DNA from: Ruegeria sp. THAF33
GTDB taxonomy: Bacteria; Pseudomonadota; Alphaproteobacteria; Rhodobacterales; Rhodobacteraceae
Direction of reading: 5' to 3'
Length of the DNA stretch: 64,000 bases
NCBI RefSeq assembly: GCF_009363615.1
Contig: NZ_CP045385.1
Location: forward strand, 558,001-622,000
The position numbers were made by a program, and so were the translations under genes. The notes under the pieces were generated by a model. That model did no database searches. It saw nothing but the letters and a program-made list of their open reading frames with translations, and was not told the DNA's origin. Below are positions 35,347-43,959 of this stretch, piece after piece. The first letter of the stretch is position 1. Every line of letters starts with the position of its first letter.

Positions 35347-36363
35347 TTATTGCTGGACCGGCTCGCGGCCGATGGCTTCGAGAACTGCATTCAGTTTCTC
35401 GACACCACCAATGGACTCGTAGAATTGCGGCCATACAGCTTCGGTCGCCAGTTGAATGAACTCGGCTTCGTCGTTCTCGGGGTCGATAATTTCCATCCCC
35501 TTGGCCGTCAGCTCTTCCTTGATGGCTGCTTCCGAGTCCCGCAGGAACTGGGCCGAGACCTGAGTGGCTTCCTGCCCTGCTTCCAGGATCATTTGCTGTT
35601 CCTCTTCGGACAGGTCCTGGAACACGGCTTCCGAGATGATCAGCGGTTCGATCGAGAAGATGTAACGCAGGTTGGTGACGTGGTCCTGAACCTCGTAGAA
35701 CTTCATCGCATTGATCGTCAGGTAAGGGTTGTCCTGACCGTCAACCACTTTGGTCTGCAGGCCGGTGAAGGTTTCCGACCAGGCCATCGGGGTCGGGTTG
35801 ATGCCCCATGCCTTGTAGGTTTCGATCATGATTTCGTTTTTGGGAACGCGAATGATCAGGTCCTGCAAATCCGCAACCGATTTGACCGGCTTCTTCGAGT
35901 TCGTCAGACGGCGGAAACCGGTATACGTCCAGCCGATGATGCGGACGCCGGCATCACGGATGGTGTTTTCTATCAGTTCCTGACCGATTGGACCCTGGGT
36001 CAATTTTTCGGCATCTTCCAAGCTGAGAATGACATAGGGCAGAGTGAAAACGCCGACCGACGGCGAGAATGGCGTGATGTTGTTGATTGCCAGCAGTGAC
36101 ATGTCCAGCGTGCCGATGGCGGCCTCGTTCACGGTGTCCTGCTCGGAACCGAGCTGACCGTTCAGGAACAGCGTCGCGGTGTGCTCACCGCCTGATTTTT
36201 CTTCAAGCGCTTTTACGAAAGCGAGCCCCAGCGCCTCTTGAGCGCTGCCCGCGCTGTCGCCGACAGCGATCTTGAAATTCTTCGCCTCGGCCGTGCCTGC
36301 AACCATCAGTGCGGCAACGGAAACGGCTGCGCTGAAAGTGCCAAGCTTTTTGATAAATGACAT
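35347..36363 (-). CDS. tauK: TRAP transporter solute-binding protein, taurine
   Basis: A 338-residue DctP-family protein with a signal peptide (about 1-28, ending TAEA). DctP landmarks include LFLNGQLGSEQDTVNEAAIG (about 65-84) and the conserved region SKKPVKSVADLQDLIIRVPK (about 150-169) that carries the ligand-binding Arg. GGAGG lies about 7 bases before the start. First gene of the cluster and divergent from a LysR gene. Confidence 0.88.
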   Translation of the reverse strand: MSFIKKLGTFSAAVSVAALMVAGTAEAKNFKIAVGDSAGSAQEALGLAFVKALEEKSGGEHTATLFLNGQLGSEQDTVNEAAIGTLDMSLLAINNITPFSPSVGVFTLPYVILSLEDAEKLTQGPIGQELIENTIRDAGVRIIGWTYTGFRRLTNSKKPVKSVADLQDLIIRVPKNEIMIETYKAWGINPTPMAWSETFTGLQTKVVDGQDNPYLTINAMKFYEVQDHVTNLRYIFSIEPLIISEAVFQDLSEEEQQMILEAGQEATQVSAQFLRDSEAAIKEELTAKGMEIIDPENDEAEFIQLATEAVWPQFYESIGGVEKLNAVLEAIGREPVQQ

Positions 36364-36520
36364 GGATTTCCTCCCATTTGTCGTGTTTCGAGGTGCGCGC
36401 TGACCTGGGGAGAAATAGGCCAGTCCGATTCTACCTCGGCGACACGAAGCTAACTTGCCAAAATGGTTTCGTCGTTGTTAATATTTGCGCGAAAGGTTTC
36501 ATTAATCTCAAACATACGAT
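36364..36520. promoter_or_regulatory. divergent promoter region, LysR gene / tauK
   Basis: AT-rich stretch with TTAAT (36478-36482) and ATTAA (36501-36505) as outer arms of a loose palindrome around ATTTGCGCGAAAGG. This is the likely binding region of the adjacent LysR protein, with promoters both ways. No exact boxes were assigned. Confidence 0.4.
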
Positions 36521-37447
36521 ATGAGTCAGAACAAACTTGATACCCGGATCGGCGACACGGACATCCGTCTGCTGCGCGTGTTCAAAACCGTCGCGGAAAG
36601 TGGTGGTATCACGGCCGCCGAGATCGAGCTGAACATCGGAAAATCGACGATCTCGAAACACTTGTCTGATCTGGAACTGAGGCTTGGCCTGAAGCTGTGC
36701 AACCGGGGGCCGTCAGGGTTTTCACTGACGGAAGACGGCGAGAAGGTGCTGGCGGCGGCAGAAGACCTGCTTATTTCCGTGGCGCAGTTCAGAACCGAGG
36801 TCAACGAAGTCAAACAACAACTGGCCGGCAGTATTCGCGTGGCTTTGTTCGATCAATGTACAACCAACCCCGAAGCCCAACTTGCCCGCACCATTCACAA
36901 GTTCAATGAGGCCGCACCGGCGGTTCACATCGAGCTGTCGCTGGAACCCCCAAACGTGATTGAGACAATGGTCATCACCGGGCATCTGGATGTTGGCATC
37001 ATCGCTTTGCACCGACCATCGGCAAGCCTGGATTACACACCGCTCTATGGGGAAAACATGTTCTTGTACTGTGGGCAGGAACACCCCCTGTTTGACCGGT
37101 CGGATCCAGAATTGAAACTGAGTGTTCTTCGCAAGTTCAACTATGCCGGCCTGAATGTGAACTCACCAAATCTCATCGTTGGTCAACAACTGGGGTTTCG
37201 ACGTGCGGCCAAAGTGCAGAACGAACAAGCCCTTGTCATTCTAATACTGTCAGGTCGCTACCTTGGGTTTCTTCCCGATCATCTGGCGCAGGAATTCGTC
37301 GAACAGGGGCTTATGAAACAGGTCCTGCCCAAAGAGATCAAATACAGAACCCGTTTCGCGGCCGTGGCCAGAAAACAACCTGCGCCAACACGCGTGGCCA
37401 AGCTGTTTCTGGAAACTCTGGTAAAGGTGCATTCTCAGGTACAGTAG
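36521..37447 (+). CDS. LysR-family transcriptional regulator of the taurine cluster
   Basis: A 308-residue LysR protein with helix-turn-helix at about 14-75 (GGITAAEIELNIGKSTISKHLSDLE) and an effector domain (about 100-300). It is divergent from tauK. The regulator usually described for taurine clusters, TauR, is a GntR/MocR-type protein, so this LysR gene would be a different regulator, if it does control the cluster. Confidence 0.87.
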   Translation: MSQNKLDTRIGDTDIRLLRVFKTVAESGGITAAEIELNIGKSTISKHLSDLELRLGLKLCNRGPSGFSLTEDGEKVLAAAEDLLISVAQFRTEVNEVKQQLAGSIRVALFDQCTTNPEAQLARTIHKFNEAAPAVHIELSLEPPNVIETMVITGHLDVGIIALHRPSASLDYTPLYGENMFLYCGQEHPLFDRSDPELKLSVLRKFNYAGLNVNSPNLIVGQQLGFRRAAKVQNEQALVILILSGRYLGFLPDHLAQEFVEQGLMKQVLPKEIKYRTRFAAVARKQPAPTRVAKLFLETLVKVHSQVQ

Positions 37448-37498
37448 GAACGCGGACAGGGCGTCTTGTTTCCCAGGCCCAAACCCGCCCGTACCTGA
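37435..37498. terminator. inverted repeat between convergent genes
   Basis: TCAGGTAC (37435-37442) and GTACCTGA (37491-37498) are exact inverted repeats flanking the gap between the LysR and RidA genes. The loop is long (48 bases), so terminator function is uncertain. Confidence 0.3.
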
Positions 37499-37527
37499 AA
37501 TTAGCACACGGCGCGAGGCCGCGCGGA

Positions 37528-37872
37528 TCAATCGCAGGCTGCGGTAACGATCATTTCGACCTTCAGAACATCACGAGCCAGTTTCGCCTCGCCACAGGCA
37601 CGGGCCGGGGCGTGGCCCTCTGGCACCCAGGCATCCCAGACCGCGTTCATTTCGGCAAAGTCGGCCATGTCCGACAGCCAGATCACACATTGTAGGATGC
37701 GCGTCTTGTCGCTGCCGGCCTTGGCCAGAAGGTCCTCGATCTTGGCAAGGATGTCACGGGTTTGATCCGCAACGGTTGCAGCATCGGAAACCTGACCGCA
37801 CAGATAGGCGCTTCCGTTATGTTTGACGATGCGGCTCATGCGTTTGCCGGTCTCGATCCGAGTAATGGTCAC
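37528..37872 (-). CDS. RidA/YjgF-family protein
   Basis: A 114-residue Rid-family protein. It has the family start ([18 protein letters not shown]) and a [19 protein letters not shown] segment near the C-terminus with the Arg expected for imine/enamine deaminase function (RidA residue equivalent in PARACGEA). Such proteins hydrolyse reactive enamines from amino acid metabolism. Confidence 0.85.
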   Translation of the reverse strand: MTITRIETGKRMSRIVKHNGSAYLCGQVSDAATVADQTRDILAKIEDLLAKAGSDKTRILQCVIWLSDMADFAEMNAVWDAWVPEGHAPARACGEAKLARDVLKVEMIVTAACD

Positions 37873-38297
37873 AACTGCTGTCTCCTGTTTCGATGGGTAT
37901 GTTCCGGTTAGGCGATAGAGCGAAACGACACCAACCGCCAGCCCGGACCTTCAATCATCGAATAATTGCCAGCCTGCTGCGCGGGGTTTTTCAACCCGAC
38001 AGCACGCTTATGTCCGGTGCGCGGCGATGTGACAATCCGTTGCCAGCGCCGTGCGGACAGGACGTTTTCACCGTTGCTTTTTCTTTCTTGTCTTAGGCGC
38101 CTCGGCCAACACATTTGGTGAAACATCGCGGCCCTGGTTCACAAGGCGTTTTACGGAGATTTCCCAGTCTGCTTTCAATCGGCCAAGAGCTCCTCCGCTC
38201 GCCCCTATATCGGAGCGCCATATGCCACCCTGCACTGCCGAAACGCTGCTTTTTTGCATGCCCGATGCAGGACAGCGAAGTTGGTCGACTGACGTAA
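37873..38297. other. gene-poor region, no convincing gene
   Basis: About 425 bases without a supported gene. Overlapping frames exist on both strands, such as one on the minus strand ending KTRKKKQR at 38068, but none has a clear start or recognisable family. The composition fits decayed sequence next to the remnant at 38298-38510. Confidence 0.4.
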
Positions 38298-38510
38298 ATG
38301 GTTTCAAAAAACCACGGGTGCTCATGCGATGTACTGCTGCAACCCAATCAGCTGAAACATCTGACGCTGAAAAACAGGATCTGGACCTATTCCGAACAAC
38401 GGGCAACGGCCACCGAGTTTCATTTGATCTCGCGCCTGAAGGCTTGGTCGGGAGACGAGCTGATCTTTGAGGAAGAGAAAGCGCATGTCATTCCGCGCAA
38501 TGGAATGTAG
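38298..38510 (+). pseudogene. chimeric gene remnant (flavin oxidoreductase N-terminus joined to hydrolase-like C-terminus)
   Basis: A 70-codon frame. Residues 11-28 (LLQPNQLKHLTLKNRI) read like the beginning of an Old Yellow Enzyme/trimethylamine dehydrogenase-type flavin oxidoreductase. Residues 29-70 (TEFHLISRLKAWSGDELIFE, ending IPRNGM) read like the extreme C-terminus of a CocE/NonD-type hydrolase. The join leaves no catalytic part of either. This looks like the scar of a deletion or recombination. Both family resemblances are from memory of family ends. Confidence 0.5.
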
Positions 38511-38641
38511 TTGAAAACACGTTGGAACAGCGGCGCTGAGACCCGTGGCGGGACTTGCCTTTGCAGTCCTGTCAACCCAACCGAATGGTCCAGACCTGCG
38601 CGGACATGTCTGGACGGGTCCGTCGTTGCACCATGTGCCGG

Positions 38642-39103
38642 TCAGAACCCCAAAGCGCTGCCGGATTTGATGGTATCCATGGAAACGAAGGTTCTGAACT
38701 TTCGAATGTTTCCGTTTTCAAAGAACATCCTGCGGGTGAAATCTTCGTAAACCGCCATGCTTTCGACGACCACGACAACCATGAAATCAACCTCTCCGGT
38801 CACGTAAAAGCATTGCTGGACTTCCGGAGCATTCAGCAGGGTTTTCTTGACGGCATCAATCTCGTCCGGGGTTTCGCTGACCAGTTCAAGTTCAACGAAG
38901 ATGGTAAGCTGAAGACCCACGGCCGCCGGGTCAACGACGGCCACATTGGCTCGTATCACGCCCTCGGCCTCCATCCGGCGGATACGGCGCTGCACCGAGG
39001 GCGCGGACAGATTTACGGCCTCGCCAATCTTGTGCTGCGTGGTTTTGTTGTCTTGTTGCAAAATCCGCAGGATCGCGCGGTCAAAGTCATCCAATTGCGT
39101 CAT
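38642..39103 (-). CDS. Lrp/AsnC-family transcriptional regulator
   Basis: A 153-residue Lrp-type regulator with helix-turn-helix at about 5-60 (HKIGEAVNLSAPSVQRRIRRME) and a RAM effector domain (about 65-145). ATG at 39103 is preferred over 39133, as the fold begins at LDDFDRAILRIL. Divergent from the amidohydrolase/ammonia-lyase genes, which it probably controls in response to an amino acid. Confidence 0.9.
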   Translation of the reverse strand: MTQLDDFDRAILRILQQDNKTTQHKIGEAVNLSAPSVQRRIRRMEAEGVIRANVAVVDPAAVGLQLTIFVELELVSETPDEIDAVKKTLLNAPEVQQCFYVTGEVDFMVVVVVESMAVYEDFTRRMFFENGNIRKFRTFVSMDTIKSGSALGF

Positions 39104-39184
39104 GTGAAAGAAACTTGCATCGCTGGCCACCAACTAGAGCCCTTGTTTCAGGTCACTTGCAATAAACTTGTTTCACTCATGTGA
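39104..39184. promoter_or_regulatory. candidate Lrp-type operator region
   Basis: The gap holds inverted-repeat arms GTGAAAgAAaCTTGCA (39104-39119) and TGCAATAAACTTGTTTCAC (39158-39176), and a tighter TTCAC-TCAT-GTGAA palindrome at 39172-39184. Multiple phased half-sites are usual for Lrp proteins. Likely divergent promoters. Confidence 0.5.
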
Positions 39185-39212
39185 AGCAACACGTCGAAGG
39201 GGAAGTTTTGCC

Positions 39213-40355
39213 GTGACAGCATTGACAGAACGCCTGCGTGCGTTGCGCCACGAGTTTCATCGCAACCCCGAGCTTGGATTTCAGGAAGTTCGGACCAAGG
39301 CCCGGATTGCCGAGCATCTGCGCAACCTGGGCATCGAGGTGTTTGAAGGGGTCGGTGTCGTGGGCGTCTTGAAGGCGGGCAATGGCAATCGCGCCATCGG
39401 GCTGCGCGCGGATTTCGACGCGCTGCCGATCACCGAGGTCAACACGTTTGCGTACAAGTCGCAGAACGCAGGTGTCATGCATGCCTGTGGCCATGATGGC
39501 CACACGGTGATGCTGCTTGGGGCCGCCGAATTGCTGGCCAAGGATCCGGCGTTTGACGGCACGGTTGTCTTTCTGTTCCAGCCCAACGAAGAGCATGGGC
39601 TTGGGGCAAGGGCGATGATCGATGAAGGGGTCTTGCGGACCTTCCCGATTGATGAGGTTTACGGCGCGCACAATCTTCCGGGAGAGCCTGTCGGGCGGGT
39701 TTCCACCCGCGCCGGTGTCATCTGTTGCAGTGAAAGCCTGTTTGAAATCACGCTTTCCGGTCAGGGCGGTCATGCCTCGATGCCGCATGTCGGGCGCGAA
39801 ACGATCACGCCTGCGGCGGAACTGGTATTGGCCCTGCAAACCATCGTTTCACGCAAGCTTGCACCTTCATCCGGCGCCGTGGTGTCGGTGACCGAGTTCA
39901 TCACCGACGGGCAGCGCAATGTGCTTCCGGGGCGCACTGTTCTGAAAGGTGACGCGCGGGCCGTGTCACCGGAAGACCGCAGGCTGATCGAGCGCACCAT
40001 GCGCCAGATCTCAGCCGGTGTGGCCGAAAGCCATGGCGTCGAGGTGAGTGTGGATTTCCGCACCGCATTCATCGAGGCAAACAACGATGCCGATGCCGCA
40101 TCGCATGTCGTTTCAGCGGCGGCGGCCATGGGTCTTGAGGTGGACGGAGACCGCTCTGCCATGTCTTTCTCGGAAGATTTTGCCGAATTTGCCGCCGTTG
40201 TGCCCGGATGTTTCCTGCTTATCGGCAACGGGACCGAAGGATCAGTGGGCCGTCCGCTGCACTCGGCTGATTACGATTTCAACGACGAACTGCTTCCGCT
40301 GGGTGCAGAACTCTGGGCAGAGCTGGTGCGGCAGCGCCTGCCGCTGACCCCCTGA
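39213..40355 (+). CDS. M20-family amidohydrolase (hippurate hydrolase-like)
   Basis: A 380-residue M20D metallopeptidase/amidohydrolase. It has the zinc-binding motif HACGHDGH at 90-97, the second ligand region PNEEHGLGARAM (about 125-136), and a dimerisation domain around 175-285. Cleaves an N-acyl amino acid or amide. GTG at 39213 follows GAAGGGGAAG and is chosen over the ATG at 39168. Fourteen bases separate it from the ammonia-lyase gene; the pair could release and then break down a diamino acid. Confidence 0.85.
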   Translation: MTALTERLRALRHEFHRNPELGFQEVRTKARIAEHLRNLGIEVFEGVGVVGVLKAGNGNRAIGLRADFDALPITEVNTFAYKSQNAGVMHACGHDGHTVMLLGAAELLAKDPAFDGTVVFLFQPNEEHGLGARAMIDEGVLRTFPIDEVYGAHNLPGEPVGRVSTRAGVICCSESLFEITLSGQGGHASMPHVGRETITPAAELVLALQTIVSRKLAPSSGAVVSVTEFITDGQRNVLPGRTVLKGDARAVSPEDRRLIERTMRQISAGVAESHGVEVSVDFRTAFIEANNDADAASHVVSAAAAMGLEVDGDRSAMSFSEDFAEFAAVVPGCFLLIGNGTEGSVGRPLHSADYDFNDELLPLGAELWAELVRQRLPLTP

Positions 40356-40369
40356 CAGGATACACGACC

Positions 40370-41542
40370 ATGACAGAAATCATCGCCCATCAGGCAGGCA
40401 GGCCGAGCTTCGGCCCCGCTGCCGAAACCGTTTTGACACAACAGGATTTCGATCGCGCAGCAAGGGAAATCACCCAATGGGAGGGGTATGCGCCAACGCC
40501 TCTGCATTCTTTGCCCGCGTTAGCAGCCGAGATCGGCGTCGCGGAGGTTCACTACAAAGATGAAGGTCCCCGGTTTGGGCTTGGCAGTTTCAAGGCCTTG
40601 GGGGGGGCCTTTGCCGCCTTGCGCGTTCTGCAACGTGAAATATCGCGACGGACCGGTCAGGACGTGTCGTTGGAAGATATCCGTACTGGCCGCTGCGCCG
40701 ACATGGTTGCCAGTATCACGCTTGTTTCGGCGACCGATGGCAACCACGGTCGGTCCCTCGCGTGGGGGTGCAAGCGGTTCGGCGCGCCTTGCCGGATCTA
40801 CATTCACGCCGAGGTCAGTGAAGGCCGCGCGCAAGCCATGCGCGATCTGGGGGCCGACGTCGTGCGCATCGATGGAGACTATGACGCTTCGGTGGATCAG
40901 TGTCGGCGGGAAGCCGACGAGAACGGCTGGTTCGTGGTTTCGGACACATCCTGGCCAGGCTACACCGACCCGCCGCGCGACGTGATGTCGGGCTATGGCG
41001 TCATGGTCAAGGAAGTCGTGAATGCAATGGACGCGGCACCGACGCATGTCTTTCTGCAAGGTGGAGTTGGAGGGCTTGCCGCGGCGGTTGCGGCAGCTTT
41101 GCGTCAGGCCTGGGGTGATGCCGCGCCGCGCGTCGTGGTCGTGGAACCGCATCTGGCGGCGTGTTTGTTCGAAAGCGCAAGGCAGGGGCAAGCCGCGTCC
41201 GTAGATATCGATGAGGAAACCATCATGGCGGGTTTGTCCTGCGGGGTGCCGTCACCGATGGCGTGGGAGGTTTTGCACAGCGAAGCCTCGGACTTTCTGA
41301 CAATCGACGATCAGCTGATACCGCCCACCGTCCGTCGTCTGGCGCGTCCGCATGGCAGTGATCCGGCGATCGAAGCCGGTGAGAGCGGCGTCGCCGGATT
41401 GGCTGCATTGATCGAAGCAGCCAACAACCCCGAGCTTTTCCAGAAGCTTGGATTGACGCCGCAGTCTCGGGTTTTGACGATCGGTTCCGAAGGCGTGACG
41501 GATCCCGATATCTATGCCCGGATCATGCAAGGCAACGTGTAG
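40370..41542 (+). CDS. dpaL: diaminopropionate ammonia-lyase
   Basis: A 390-residue fold-type II PLP enzyme that converts 2,3-diaminopropionate to pyruvate and ammonia. PLP Lys75 in GSFKALGGAF, the ATDGNHGRSLAWG segment (about 120-132) typical of DpaL, DTSWPGYTDPPRDVMSGYG (about 188-206), and a Gly-rich phosphate loop GGVGGLAAAV (about 231-240). Length fits the family (about 400). Downstream of the M20 gene under presumed Lrp control. Confidence 0.87.
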   Translation: MTEIIAHQAGRPSFGPAAETVLTQQDFDRAAREITQWEGYAPTPLHSLPALAAEIGVAEVHYKDEGPRFGLGSFKALGGAFAALRVLQREISRRTGQDVSLEDIRTGRCADMVASITLVSATDGNHGRSLAWGCKRFGAPCRIYIHAEVSEGRAQAMRDLGADVVRIDGDYDASVDQCRREADENGWFVVSDTSWPGYTDPPRDVMSGYGVMVKEVVNAMDAAPTHVFLQGGVGGLAAAVAAALRQAWGDAAPRVVVVEPHLAACLFESARQGQAASVDIDEETIMAGLSCGVPSPMAWEVLHSEASDFLTIDDQLIPPTVRRLARPHGSDPAIEAGESGVAGLAALIEAANNPELFQKLGLTPQSRVLTIGSEGVTDPDIYARIMQGNV

Positions 41543-41659
41543 CTCAGCTGCAATTCCTGAGGGCACAGAGGCCAATCAGCTCAGCCCAAAGCCCAGTTGC
41601 AATGGGCCCTGGGACGGTTGAATCCGACATGGTGGCCTGCAACGGAGAAGTTCCATCAA

Positions 41660-41677
41660 ACGACATCCCGATGTCGT
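41660..41677. terminator. short perfect hairpin upstream of MFS gene
   Basis: ACGACAT and ATGTCGT pair perfectly around CCCG in the 178-base gap between the ammonia-lyase and MFS genes. It could be an operator or a small terminator; there is no U-run. Confidence 0.35.
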
Positions 41678-41720
41678 AGGAGTTGTATACAGGCCAGACC
41701 CGCATCAGTAGCGGTTGGCC

Positions 41721-42989
41721 ATGATACGCGCGTTAAACGAAAACTGGGCACTGTTCCTGGGGATGTTCATGCTGATGGTTGCCAACGGTCTGTTGGCGAC
41801 GCTGCTGACGATCCGGGGGGCCAGTCTGGGCTTTAGTGACTTCACGATTTCCGTCATGCAGGCAAGCTATCCTTTAGGCGCGCTTGCGGGGACGGCACTT
41901 GCCCCGAGGCTGGTCGAAAATGTCGGGCATATTCGGGCATTTTCGGCCCTCGCCTCGCTGGTTTCGATTGCGGCCATCGTGCATCTGTTGACCAGCGACG
42001 CGATCAGCTGGAGCGTGATGCGTCTGTTGGGCGGGTTTTGTTACCCGGGGCTTTACGTCATCACCGAAAGCTGGCTGAACGCGAAATCCGAGAACAACAT
42101 GCGCGCTCAGGTTCTGTCGCTATACTTCATTATACAGCTTGCCGGCCCGGCGCTTGGCACCGCCATAGTAGGCTTTCCCGACCCTACCGGGAACCTGCTG
42201 TTCGGGCTTGTTTCCATCCTGATTTCGCTTTCGATCGTGCCGCTTCTTCTGTCGGGCAACAAGGCGCCGGAATATGCCGCGCCGGAACGCATGTCGGTTC
42301 CGGTGCTGTACAAGGTTTCGCCCATCGCAGTCATCGGAATCGTTCTGGTCAGCATCGGTGTCGCGGCGTCCTATATCTCGTTGCCGCTTTATGCGTTGCA
42401 AAACGGCTTTACGACGGCGCAGGCGTCAGGGGCGCTGGTGGCGGCGCTGATCGCCGGTGCGGTGGTGCAATACCCCGTCGGCTGGCTGTCTGATCACACA
42501 GACAGACGCTATGTGGTCATCGGGCTGGGTGTCGTTACGACCCTGTCCAGTCTTTGGATGGCCATCGATACGTCGCCGTCTCATATCGTCTATGGTTTTG
42601 TCCTGATCGCAATCGGGCTGTATCCCGCGTATTCGATTCTGACGGCGCATGCCAATGATCAGCTCAACCTGTCTCAGATCGTTCCCGCCAGTGGCACGAT
42701 GGTGCTGCTGCTGAATGTCGGCCTGCTGGTGGGAACCATGCTGGGGCCGAACTCTATCTCATTGTTCGGCGGGCGCGGTCTTCAGTTTCTTCTGGCGGCT
42801 ATCGGTATTGCGGTCGCCCTTTTCGCATTGATCCGGCGCGTTCAGGTGGCCGCGCCCACCGACACCGGCGATGTGCAGGTCGTGGGGATTATCGGCACCG
42901 GGCAACCCGGGGTCTTGCAGGCCGAAACCTGGGTTCAAGAGGAAGAATCCCGGACAGACCCGGACTCATCCCAAGGGTTCAAAGCATAG
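41721..42989 (+). CDS. major facilitator superfamily transporter
   Basis: A 422-residue MFS carrier with 12 predicted helices and a hydrophilic C-terminal tail of about 40 residues. Family-typical elements are the loop region after helix 2 (LAPRLVENVGHIRAF) and the second-half motif GWLSDHTDRRYVVIG (about 255-269), which resembles the conserved GxxxDRxGRR loop. YcaD-like subgroup. ATG at 41721 chosen over a TTG six bases earlier. Substrate unknown. Confidence 0.85.
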   Translation: MIRALNENWALFLGMFMLMVANGLLATLLTIRGASLGFSDFTISVMQASYPLGALAGTALAPRLVENVGHIRAFSALASLVSIAAIVHLLTSDAISWSVMRLLGGFCYPGLYVITESWLNAKSENNMRAQVLSLYFIIQLAGPALGTAIVGFPDPTGNLLFGLVSILISLSIVPLLLSGNKAPEYAAPERMSVPVLYKVSPIAVIGIVLVSIGVAASYISLPLYALQNGFTTAQASGALVAALIAGAVVQYPVGWLSDHTDRRYVVIGLGVVTTLSSLWMAIDTSPSHIVYGFVLIAIGLYPAYSILTAHANDQLNLSQIVPASGTMVLLLNVGLLVGTMLGPNSISLFGGRGLQFLLAAIGIAVALFALIRRVQVAAPTDTGDVQVVGIIGTGQPGVLQAETWVQEEESRTDPDSSQGFKA

Positions 42990-42995
42990 GCTGTT

Positions 42996-43955
42996 TCATT
43001 CGCGCCCGGCGCGACGGACGTCGTGCCGATGCGGCGGTAAAACCGAGATCGAAGCCGCCTTTGAAGCACCGGACCATTCTGCACCGCAGGACCCCGTCAG
43101 AAATCCGTCGCTCAACCGAATACCAGGATCAGCGCCACGCAGGGCGCGCTCCACTTCTCCTTGGGGAAGATCACCGTCGATACGTTTTCGATACAGTGTG
43201 CACAGCTGACGAAAACCGCCAGATTGCGGCGACAGACGCAACGCCGAGATGCCAGCCTGTTTCAGCAGGTCGATCTGATGGTCCGCACAGGCATGGCTGT
43301 CTGACAGGGTCTGCACACCGTTCATGGCCATAAAAGGCTTGCCGTCGCCGGTCAGAACGTCCAACCCGTCCGGATCGTCTTCGCAGGCAAACTGGCAATT
43401 GTCCTTGCTGCGCCCATGCAATCGCGCATGGTAACAGCGCCCGGAAATGGCCAGCGGCAACCTGCCATGCCCCCATATTTCTATCGCGACGCCCAAGTCC
43501 GAGGCAGCTTGCGCCAGCGTTTTGACCGAAGCGATGGGCAATTCCGGCGGAAGACAAACCCGGCGCGCACCCCGAGCGGCCAACCATCTCAAAGTGCCTT
43601 CGTTGTAGACATTTACCAACGGGCCAACGGCAAACGTGCAGGTGCCGGGCAAATGTGCCAGCGCGGTCAGATCGTTGATCTCGACCATGACGCCCATTTC
43701 TGCAAGCTCAGCGGTGAGTTTGCGCTCGCGTTTCAGGGTCACAAGGGCCAGGCTTGTCAGCGCAACCTCTTTGCCCGCCTCCACCAGCCGGGAAATCGCC
43801 GTGGGGATACGATCCTGATAAAACGGCAAGCGCTTGGAACAGACCAGTTCCCCAAGCACGACGCGGTCGACGGGCGATCGGGCCAAATCATCGTAGAATG
43901 CAGCCCAGGTTTCGGCGGGCCAGAAGAACTGGTTCGGACCTACTGTCAGTTCCAT
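42996..43955 (-). CDS. ubiV: oxygen-independent ubiquinone biosynthesis protein UbiV
   Basis: A 319-residue U32-peptidase-like protein. Four cysteines, C39, C174, C187 and C191, have exactly the spacing (13 then 4 residues in the C-terminal group) known for the 4Fe-4S ligands of UbiV. With UbiU it performs the O2-independent hydroxylations of the ubiquinone ring. The C-terminus is extended by a basic tail (PPHRHDVRRAGRE). Follows ubiU by four bases. Confidence 0.92.
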   Translation of the reverse strand: MELTVGPNQFFWPAETWAAFYDDLARSPVDRVVLGELVCSKRLPFYQDRIPTAISRLVEAGKEVALTSLALVTLKRERKLTAELAEMGVMVEINDLTALAHLPGTCTFAVGPLVNVYNEGTLRWLAARGARRVCLPPELPIASVKTLAQAASDLGVAIEIWGHGRLPLAISGRCYHARLHGRSKDNCQFACEDDPDGLDVLTGDGKPFMAMNGVQTLSDSHACADHQIDLLKQAGISALRLSPQSGGFRQLCTLYRKRIDGDLPQGEVERALRGADPGIRLSDGFLTGSCGAEWSGASKAASISVLPPHRHDVRRAGRE

Positions 43956-43959
43956 CGGA

